Origin: an uncultured Pseudomonadales bacterium
Lineage (GTDB): Bacteria; Pseudomonadota; Gammaproteobacteria; Pseudomonadales; Azotimanducaceae
Assembly (NCBI GenBank): GCA_937775265.1
Contig: CALKBV010000002.1
Span: 306,538-370,537, forward strand
Direction: 5' to 3'
DNA: 64,000 nucleotides
Below are positions 57,484-64,000 of the stretch, piece after piece (position 1 is the stretch's first letter; each line of letters begins with the position of its first letter). Both the position numbers and the translations under genes were made by a program. The notes under the pieces were generated by a model. The model did no database searches. It saw nothing but the letters and a program-made list of their open reading frames with translations, and had not been told where the DNA came from.

Positions 57484-59732
57484 TCGCCCTTCTCCACCAG
57501 CACGCCATCAACCTTCTGGAAACCGCGTGGTAGTTTCAGGCCACGGCGTGCCCTTTCCCCTCGATAATGCTCAAGATCATCTATCTTAAGATTCAGCGTT
57601 CGTTTACCGGATTGGACCACAAGCGTGTCTACCTCTGAAAACACCCGAACATACGCCATAAATTCCTCCCGGGATTCTACTCTCGCCTTGGGAATATTCA
57701 TGATCTTCACCCCTTTACCACGCCCTAGGCTAGGGAGATCGGCCACCGGGAAGATTAGCAATCGACCCTCGTTGCTGAATGCAGCGATATAGTCATGTTT
57801 TTCATCAACAAGCAGCGCTGGCTGGTTAACAACCCCCCCTTTAGGCACCGACAGTACCGATTTCCCTGCCTTGTTCTTGGTCACCATATCTTCGAGCCTA
57901 CCAATGAAACCATAACCAGCGTCACTGGAGAGAACAAACCGGGTATCCTTCTCTCCCAAAACTACGCCGGTGTAGAAAGCTCCATCTGGCGGGTTGAACC
58001 TTCCAGTCAAAGGCTCCCCCTGACCCCTTGCTGATGGCAACGTGTGCATGGCCCCAGTATAGGCACGCCCTGTTGAATCGAAGAATATGGCATCCTGGTT
58101 CGAGCGGCCGGGAAGTGCCTGTAGAAAGCCATCGCCGGACCGATAGCTCAGGTCTTCCGGATTTACCTCATGACCTTTTGCCGCCCGGATCCAGCCTTTC
58201 TGCGAGAGCACAACGGTCACTGATTCCGTGGATATCAGATCCTTTTCTGCAAAAGCCTGCGCATCGTCACGCACAACGATCTCGCAAACGCGATCATCAC
58301 CGTAGGTTTCTGCATCTTCCATCAGCTCTTTCTTAATGAGTGTTTTAAGTCTGGCCTTGGATTTAATCGTTTTCTCCAGGTCGACTCTTTCTGCATTGAG
58401 TTCATCTTGTTCGCCCGCAATACGCGTTTCTTCAAGTCTGGCAAGTTGTCGTAAGCGCAGGTCAAGAATGGCGTCAGCCTGCAGATCTGACAAATTGAAT
58501 TTCTTAATCAGCGCCTGCTTCGGCTTGTCCTCGGTCCGAACAATTTTGATCACCTCGTCAATATTCAGGTAAGCGATCATCAGGCCATCTAGGATATGTA
58601 GCCGACTAAGGATTTTGTCCAGCCGAAATTGCAGGCGTCTGAGCACTGTATCTGTTCTGAACTTCAGCCATTCATTCAGCAACTCAAGGAGCGGTCGGAC
58701 CCTCGGCTTGCCGTCAATACCAATCATGTTGAAGTTGACCCGATGGGTTCTCTCAAGATCGGTCGTAGCGAAAAGATGCGCCATAAGCTGGTCAGCATCC
58801 ACACGGTTGGACTTTGGTACCACGACAATTCGAGTAGGGCATTCGTGATCGGACTCATCGCGCAAATCTACTACCATCGGCAGTTTCTTAGCCTGCATTT
58901 GTCCTGCAATCTGCTCGAGGATTTTGGTTCCCGACACCTGGAACGGTAGCGCCGTTATTACAATATCGCCGTCCTCCCGCGAATAAACCGCTCGCGCTCG
59001 AACTGCACCACGGCCTGTTTCATAAAGCTGTCTGATGTCTTCACTACTGGATATTATCTCAGCACCCGTTGGGAAATCAGGACCCTGCACATGCTCCATG
59101 ATGTCATTCAACGTAGATCGGGGGTTGTCGAGTAATCGAATGCAGGCACTAACGACTTCGTTAAGGTTGTGTGGCAGGATATCCGTTGCCATTCCCACGG
59201 CTATTCCACTTCCACCATTCAGCAGGATATTAGGCACCCGCGCAGGAAGATTAAGCGGTTCAGCAAGGGTGCCGTCAAAGTTGGGTGTCCAGTCGACCGT
59301 TCCCTGTTTTAGTTCACCTAACAGGACTTCAGAATAACCGGTCAGTTTGGATTCTGTGTAACGCATGGCAGCGTAGGACTTGGGGTCATCCGGGGATCCC
59401 CAGTTACCCTGCCCATCAACCAGCGGATAGCGATAGCTGAACGATTGCGCCATCAGCACCATCGCCTCATAACATGCGGAATCGCCATGAGGATGAAACT
59501 TACCGAGAACGTCGCCAATGGTCCGCGCGGATTTAACATACTTTGCATCTGCGCCCAACCGCAGTTCACTCATCGCATAAACTATTCGCCTCTGCACAGG
59601 CTTTAGCCCGTCACCAATGTGTGGCAGCGCCCTGTCATTGATGACGTACATCGCATAGTTCAGGTATGCACTTTCTGTGTAGTCAGCGAGCGAAATTTTT
59701 TCAAAGTCGCCATCAATCATATTTTCAGTCAT
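57480..59732 (-). CDS. parC: DNA topoisomerase IV subunit A
   Basis: ParC carries the DNA-breaking tyrosine of topoisomerase IV, which decatenates daughter chromosomes. The 750-residue protein has [14 protein letters not shown], the quinolone-determining region [14 protein letters not shown] with the sensitive-type Ser and Glu, and the active Tyr in [10 protein letters not shown]. The C-terminal beta-pinwheel starts near 495. It follows parE after 75 bp. Confidence 0.97.
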   Translation of the reverse strand: MTENMIDGDFEKISLADYTESAYLNYAMYVINDRALPHIGDGLKPVQRRIVYAMSELRLGADAKYVKSARTIGDVLGKFHPHGDSACYEAMVLMAQSFSYRYPLVDGQGNWGSPDDPKSYAAMRYTESKLTGYSEVLLGELKQGTVDWTPNFDGTLAEPLNLPARVPNILLNGGSGIAVGMATDILPHNLNEVVSACIRLLDNPRSTLNDIMEHVQGPDFPTGAEIISSSEDIRQLYETGRGAVRARAVYSREDGDIVITALPFQVSGTKILEQIAGQMQAKKLPMVVDLRDESDHECPTRIVVVPKSNRVDADQLMAHLFATTDLERTHRVNFNMIGIDGKPRVRPLLELLNEWLKFRTDTVLRRLQFRLDKILSRLHILDGLMIAYLNIDEVIKIVRTEDKPKQALIKKFNLSDLQADAILDLRLRQLARLEETRIAGEQDELNAERVDLEKTIKSKARLKTLIKKELMEDAETYGDDRVCEIVVRDDAQAFAEKDLISTESVTVVLSQKGWIRAAKGHEVNPEDLSYRSGDGFLQALPGRSNQDAIFFDSTGRAYTGAMHTLPSARGQGEPLTGRFNPPDGAFYTGVVLGEKDTRFVLSSDAGYGFIGRLEDMVTKNKAGKSVLSVPKGGVVNQPALLVDEKHDYIAAFSNEGRLLIFPVADLPSLGRGKGVKIMNIPKARVESREEFMAYVRVFSEVDTLVVQSGKRTLNLKIDDLEHYRGERARRGLKLPRGFQKVDGVLVEKGD

Positions 59733-59807
59733 TGTGCCTTCTCTTTCGACAAGAGCTCTGGTGCCTCTTGATCGGCTTTACGTTTTTGTATGTTCTTTCC
59801 TGGGACG

Positions 59808-61709
59808 TTAGCTAAGTGCACTTATGTCACCTTTCTTCTCGAGCCAGCTCTTTCGATCCGGCGCCCTCTTTTTCGAGAGCAGCATATCCAGCATTTCGTC
59901 AACCGATGTTGCTGTCCCTGGAGTCAGTTGCACGAGTCGTCGCGTATCCGGCGCCATTGCGGTCTCCCGAAGCTGGAGTGGATTCATCTCACCCAAGCCC
60001 TTGAAACGTTGCACGACCACCTTTCCCGGGATCTTCTCTGCCGCGATCCTATCCAGGATACCCTGACGCTCACCTTCATCCAGCGCGTAGAAAACTTCCT
60101 TGCCCGCGTCCACCCGATACAGTGGTGGCATCGCCACAAACACATGGCCTTCTTCAACCAGGGCACGAAAATGTCGCACGAACAGAGCAATCAACAAGCT
60201 CGCAATGTGCAGGCCATCCGAATCCGCGTCGGCAAGAATGCAGATCTTGCCATAACGCAACTTGGCCAAGTCATCTGAGCCCGGGTCAATTCCCAGAGCC
60301 ACTGAAATATCATGGACTTCCTGGGACCCAAGAATCTCAGACGAATCAACCTCCCAGGTGTTCAGGATTTTACCCCGCAGCGGCATGATCGCCTGGGTCT
60401 CACGATTCCTTGCCTGTTTTGCTGAACCGCCTGCCGAGTCTCCTTCTACGAGAAAGAGCTCACCCATCATGGCGTCACTACAGGAGCAATCGGCCAATTT
60501 CCCGGGTAGCGCGGGACCACTGGTCAGTTTCTTTCTTGCGACCTTTTTCCCCGCGCGGAGCCGAGCTTGAGCGCTCGTGATCGCTAGTTCAGCGATCGCC
60601 TCACCTTCTGTAACATGCTGATTCAGCCAAAGTGAAAAACTATCTTTTACAACGCCTGAAATAAACGACACGGCCTGTCTCGAATTTAGACGTTCTTTAG
60701 TCTGACCGGCGAACTGCGGATCAATCATCTTGGCTGAGAGGACGTAGTTACACTTGTCCCATATGTCTTCGGCTGTAATCTTGATGCCTCGGGGCACGAG
60801 GTTGCGGAATTCACAGAATTCCCGGAGTGCTTCGAGTAGCCCAGCACGCAATCCATTGACATGAGTACCACCCTGGGTCGTTGGAATCAGGTTCACGTAA
60901 CTTTCAGTGATTAACTCTCCGCTTTCCACCTGCCATTGCACAGCCCAGTCTACTGCTTCGTCCCTGCCTGACATTGAGCCGGTAAAAGGCACTTCGGGAA
61001 GGAGTTCAAGACCCTCAAGTTCCGCACCGAGGTAATCCTCGAGCCCATGCTCAAAGAACCATTCATAGAGTTTGTCTTCCTCTTTGCTGGCAGTGTCATC
61101 CTGAAATACAACCTTCAACCCGGGACACAATACTGCCTTCGCCCGAAGCAGGTGCTTGAGCCTGGAAACAGAAAACTTTGGTGAATCAAAATACGAAGAG
61201 TCAGGTTTGAAATGGATCATCGTACCCGTGTTCCGCTTACCTACCTTATCCTTGACGGTTAGCTTTCCCTGCTTTTCACCACCCTTGAAAGACATGTGAT
61301 GCAGTTTCCCATCACGCTTAATGAACACTTCAAAGGTTTCCGACAGGGCATTGACCACCGACACGCCCACACCATGGAGACCACCGGAGAACTTGTAGTT
61401 GTCACTATTGAATTTGGCGCCAGAATGAAGACGGGTGAGAATGAGCTCTACGCCAGACAACTTTTCTTTCTTGTGTATATCAACCGGCATGCCACGACCA
61501 TCGTCGCTTACGGACATTGAGCCATCTTTTCGGAGCGTCACCCTGATTTCTGTCGCGTGGCCCTCGAGGGCTTCATCGACACTATTATCGATAACTTCCT
61601 GCGCAAGATGATTGGGTCTGGTTGTATCAGTGTACATTCCCGGTCGTTTCTTGACCGGCTCAAGCCCTTCAAGGACTTCGATGGAGTCTGCTTTATAACT
61701 GGATGACAT
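59808..61709 (-). CDS. parE: DNA topoisomerase IV subunit B
   Basis: ParE is the ATPase subunit of topoisomerase IV. The 633-residue protein has GHKL motifs (EVIDNSVDEALEG, DDGRGMPVDIH, GGLHGVGVSVVNALS), a transducer domain (QGGTHVNGLRAGL), and a TOPRIM domain (LFLVEGDSAGGSAKQ, PLRGKILN, ADADSDGLHI). The length is normal for ParE and too short for the GyrB type with its insert. It is followed by parC on the same strand. Confidence 0.97.
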   Translation of the reverse strand: MSSSYKADSIEVLEGLEPVKKRPGMYTDTTRPNHLAQEVIDNSVDEALEGHATEIRVTLRKDGSMSVSDDGRGMPVDIHKKEKLSGVELILTRLHSGAKFNSDNYKFSGGLHGVGVSVVNALSETFEVFIKRDGKLHHMSFKGGEKQGKLTVKDKVGKRNTGTMIHFKPDSSYFDSPKFSVSRLKHLLRAKAVLCPGLKVVFQDDTASKEEDKLYEWFFEHGLEDYLGAELEGLELLPEVPFTGSMSGRDEAVDWAVQWQVESGELITESYVNLIPTTQGGTHVNGLRAGLLEALREFCEFRNLVPRGIKITAEDIWDKCNYVLSAKMIDPQFAGQTKERLNSRQAVSFISGVVKDSFSLWLNQHVTEGEAIAELAITSAQARLRAGKKVARKKLTSGPALPGKLADCSCSDAMMGELFLVEGDSAGGSAKQARNRETQAIMPLRGKILNTWEVDSSEILGSQEVHDISVALGIDPGSDDLAKLRYGKICILADADSDGLHIASLLIALFVRHFRALVEEGHVFVAMPPLYRVDAGKEVFYALDEGERQGILDRIAAEKIPGKVVVQRFKGLGEMNPLQLRETAMAPDTRRLVQLTPGTATSVDEMLDMLLSKKRAPDRKSWLEKKGDISALS

Positions 61710-61843
61710 TTGTGACCAAATTATTATGAGGCGAAAAGTCGCGGCTATCTATGGTGTTCGCCCGGTGATTCAACCTGACAGGAAATCAGGGAATGTCGCA
61801 CGGTAAATTATAAGGATTTAGACGGGGATTTCTCGAAAAAAGA

Positions 61844-62296
61844 TCAGGAAAATTCCAAGGGCTCCAGAGAATAGCCATGCTCAATACAATACGTTAGCAG
61901 CTCACCAAGATACTTGTTGATCTGAGACTTCTCATCCGGCTGGAACATGTGCTCATTGGGCGTCGGGTATCGGAACCGGAAATTGCGATGCCGCTCGAAT
62001 CGAACGACTTCAGCAGAATTAACGTCGTGATAAATCCTAAGCTCAAGGCTAGGCCATTTTATGATTGGTTTCTCGTTCTCTGAGCTTACGGTGACGGCAA
62101 CCATTGTTGTAAACGGGCAGCGTTCCTTGATGTTGATAACAACTGTCGCGCCCTCCTCAGTTCGGGTTCGTATCCCGAACTCGATATCATCCTCAGAATC
62201 CATGCCAGGGAACAGCTGGCGCAGGCGAATGTAGTTAGCATCACACTCGGCCATGTCGGCAACCAGATCAGGAATGTAGATATATCGGTTGGTCAT
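61844..62296 (-). CDS. DUF1249 family protein (YqiB-like)
   Basis: The 150-residue protein matches the YqiB/DUF1249 family, with the ending FRYPTPNEHMFQPDEKSQINKYLGELL and CIEHG. In E. coli yqiB lies near cpdA and parE; here it is next to parE but cpdA and yqiA are absent from the interval. It is soluble with no signal peptide. Its function is unknown. Confidence 0.85.
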   Translation of the reverse strand: MTNRYIYIPDLVADMAECDANYIRLRQLFPGMDSEDDIEFGIRTRTEEGATVVINIKERCPFTTMVAVTVSSENEKPIIKWPSLELRIYHDVNSAEVVRFERHRNFRFRYPTPNEHMFQPDEKSQINKYLGELLTYCIEHGYSLEPLEFS

Positions 62297-62516
62297 TTCA
62301 TTGTTTCATTGTGGGGAGATGCAAAAGTGCTAACGCCCCTAAGAGTTACCAAAAAGGTTACCACAATCTTGTCAGAAGAAAGTTGCGATCTGCTCTTGAA
62401 TTTTCGCAAAAATTATTCTCGGATTGGTTGAACAAGAGTCTATAAACTCACCCGTCAATACACAGATTTCATCGAGGGTATGCGGGAACCCCTGAGAGGT
62501 TCCATCCTCCCGCTGA

Positions 62517-63779
62517 CTATTCATGATTTATGACTTCGACGATCAACTTTTCTACCCTACCCATGGCTCCTTGATTCGACGCCATCACTTTGTTCGCAGC
62601 AGTCACAAGACGATTGGATTCATCGACATTTGCCATCAGGTTTATGACAACTTGCTGTAACTCCTGACCATCTCTCACAACCATGATCGCCTGGCTATCG
62701 ATAAACTGTTGTGCAATATCCTCTATATTGTCCAGATGGCTTCCCATGACGGTTGGTGCACCCGCACGAACTGCCTCAAGCAGATTATGACCACCAATCG
62801 GCACCAGACTCCCTCCTACAAAGGCCACCGATGCCAGCTCAAAAAGCGCATCAAGCTCACCCATCACATCAACCAAAAACACCTCATCGTGCAGCGCCAC
62901 TGCCCTGCCATCACTAAAACTCACCACGGACTGCCCCGAGGATTCCAACGCACGCCTCAGTTGGTCGCACCGATGAGTATGGCGCGGTGCCAAAACCAGA
63001 AGAAAATCGGGTATCAGTTCCTGTAATGCCGGAAGCAGCGACAATAACGCTGCTTCTTCTCCGTTATGTGTGCTGGCCCCGAGCAGAATGGGTCTGCCTG
63101 CAACCAGCCGGCGGGAACGATTCAACCTATCGACGTACCCTCGCGCCTTCACTGCGTCAAACTTGATGCTGCCGGTCACATGAACTTTCGATGCCTCAGC
63201 TCCAAGCGAAACAAACCTGTCTTTATGGTGCCGAGTTTGAACCGCCAACAGACTCAGTGATCGCAACATGGGCAAAATCAGCGGCAAAATTCGCCTGTAG
63301 CCTTTTGCTGACCGAGACGATAACCGGCCATTGACCAACAGGGTGGGAACTCCACTCCGCGCGCAACCTTCAATCATGTTCGGCCATAATTCTGTGTCGA
63401 TAGTAATCAACATCCGGGGTTTGTTGTTTCGTAGGAATCGGTCTATCGAACCCGGCAGATCGTATGGGGCATAACAGTTTTCCACCTCATCAGCCAGCAG
63501 GGCTTGCACACGCTCACGGCCAGTTGGCGTCATATTGGTTACCAGGCAAACATAACCTTGGCCGAGGAGGCTGCGAACCAGGGGCACCGCGGCAATCGTT
63601 TCACCTGCGGATACCGCATGTATCCAAACAACCTTCCCCGGCTGCTTCGACCGATAGAATCCAAAACGCTCTGAGATAGCCATGCGGTAGCCAGGCTCCT
63701 TCAGAGAACGCTTTAACAACCGCAGCAGCACAAACGGAATCAAAAGGTAAAAAATAGCGCTATAGAACAATCTAGCCAA
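62517..63779 (-). CDS. waaA: 3-deoxy-D-manno-octulosonic acid (Kdo) transferase
   Basis: WaaA adds Kdo residues to lipid IVA in lipopolysaccharide core synthesis at the inner-membrane face. The protein has an N-terminal membrane helix (LFYSAIFYLLIPFVLLRLL), the Kdo-transferase N domain (RFGFYRSKQPGKVVWIHAVSAGE), the acidic TELWPN, and a GT-B C-terminal domain (LVLAPRHTHR, FVGGSLVPIGGHNLLEA). The TTG at 63779 gives 420 residues, which matches the usual start just before this helix. An in-frame GTG at 63869 would add 30 non-family residues and leave only 50 bp to the divergent gene. Neither has a strong Shine-Dalgarno sequence. Confidence 0.9.
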   Translation of the reverse strand: MARLFYSAIFYLLIPFVLLRLLKRSLKEPGYRMAISERFGFYRSKQPGKVVWIHAVSAGETIAAVPLVRSLLGQGYVCLVTNMTPTGRERVQALLADEVENCYAPYDLPGSIDRFLRNNKPRMLITIDTELWPNMIEGCARSGVPTLLVNGRLSSRSAKGYRRILPLILPMLRSLSLLAVQTRHHKDRFVSLGAEASKVHVTGSIKFDAVKARGYVDRLNRSRRLVAGRPILLGASTHNGEEAALLSLLPALQELIPDFLLVLAPRHTHRCDQLRRALESSGQSVVSFSDGRAVALHDEVFLVDVMGELDALFELASVAFVGGSLVPIGGHNLLEAVRAGAPTVMGSHLDNIEDIAQQFIDSQAIMVVRDGQELQQVVINLMANVDESNRLVTAANKVMASNQGAMGRVEKLIVEVINHE

Positions 63780-63876
63780 AGTGAGATTGAAAACCTGGAG
63801 AAATGATATCGAAGAATAACTGTGTACTGGACCCGATGCTACTGAGTCAGTAAAAACGTATACAATCACAAGCGTG

Positions 63877-63882
63877 TATAAT
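63877..63882 (+). promoter_or_regulatory. Possible -10 element for the oxidoreductase gene
   Basis: A perfect TATAAT lies 37 bp before the ATG at 63920. I see no good TTGACA at the correct distance (AAACGT at 17 bases), so the promoter is only tentative. Confidence 0.3.
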
Positions 63883-63919
63883 TCCGGTTCTCCAGGGCCC
63901 GGGATTCATTCATTTTTTT

Positions 63920-64000
63920 ATGAGCAACACGACGCATCAGTTCGACACCATCATTCTCGGTGGCGGTATCGCTGGACTATGGTTACTTAGCCTGCTTCGC
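63920..64000 (+). CDS. FAD-dependent oxidoreductase, N-terminal fragment
   Basis: Only 27 codons lie in the window. They encode FDTIILGGGIAGLW, the GxGxxG dinucleotide-binding beta-alpha-beta of FAD-dependent oxidoreductases of the D-amino acid oxidase/GlpD type. An FAD-dependent oxidoreductase also lies near waaA in Pseudomonas. The substrate cannot be told. Confidence 0.8.
   Translation, partial: MSNTTHQFDTIILGGGIAGLWLLSLLR

Noticed and set aside
62482..62513. GC-rich stem with CTGAGA between waaA and the DUF1249 gene, resembling a TPP riboswitch box or a waaA terminator
   Set aside because: Only the CTGAGA hexamer is shared with the thi-box; the second conserved half is missing and no thiamine gene follows. 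As a terminator it lacks a T run on the minus strand.

Overview
The window looks like a chromosomal segment of a gammaproteobacterium, most likely an aerobic, probably marine relative of the Pseudomonas lineage. From about 28 to 62 kb the gene order is, as I remember it, very close to one Pseudomonas aeruginosa block: alr-dnaB-rplI-(membrane protein)-rpsR-rpsF-rlmB-rnr-tRNA-Leu-purA-hisZ-DUF2065-hflC-hflK-hflX-hfq-miaA-mutL-amidase-tsaE-nnr-queG-orn-rhodanese-psd-fimX-serB-parC-parE-DUF1249-waaA. There are no phage genes, insertion sequences, CRISPR arrays or rRNA genes. The sequence starts inside a carotenoid-oxygenase-family gene and ends 27 codons into an FAD-dependent oxidoreductase gene.

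Layout. (1) 1-10.7 kb is an accessory metabolic region: a carotenoid/stilbene cleavage oxygenase, a TauD-type dioxygenase, a class II aldolase-like protein, ferrochelatase overlapping a KDG-kinase-like PfkB kinase, a frameshifted membrane-anchored esterase, a TPP-dependent acetolactate-synthase-like enzyme, a D-2-hydroxyacid dehydrogenase, a metallo-beta-lactamase-fold hydrolase and a Nudix hydrolase. (2) 10.7-18.5 kb holds an M48 lipoprotein protease with TPR-like repeats, an MFS transporter, a cytochrome b561 facing a cytochrome c', xseB-dxs without ispA between them, ribA, and a periplasmic retropepsin-like protease interrupted by an in-frame TGA. (3) 18.5-22.5 kb is the minus-strand run nrdR-ribD-ribH-nusB-thiL-pgpA, without ribE or ribB. 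(4) 22.6-30 kb has ettA, then the minus-strand genes radA, alr, dnaB, rplI, rpsR and rpsF. (5) 30-46.9 kb is RNA processing, tRNA modification and envelope housekeeping on the minus strand, with an intrinsic terminator after hflC, a tRNA-Leu(CAG), and a type IV pilin gene inserted between the tRNA and purA. (6) 47-64 kb contains queG, orn, a rhodanese, psd, the EF-P modification set (efp, epmA, epmB), fimX, serB, a membrane protein, topoisomerase IV (parC, parE) and waaA.

Several gene groups act together. EpmB and EpmA lysylate EF-P. HflK/HflC form a membrane complex that modulates FtsH. Hfq, MiaA and HflX form the classic post-transcriptional cluster. RibD, RibH and RibA supply part of riboflavin synthesis. 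FimX and the pilin both point to type IV pili.

I did not find a convincing new multigene system. The most unusual features are at sequence level. Four genes have disrupted frames: an esterase, rlmB and psd each carry one extra base, and the protease carries a nonsense codon. epmA also lacks an ordinary start for its conserved N-terminus. Short tandem duplications of 13-16 bp recur, two of them repeating the stop-codon end of a gene and three in frame inside coding sequence, together with a 32-bp tandem array. Hfq carries Ser in place of the normally conserved proximal-site His57. No stretch longer than about 300 bases is empty; the largest gap (33471-33784) holds the tRNA and its promoter.
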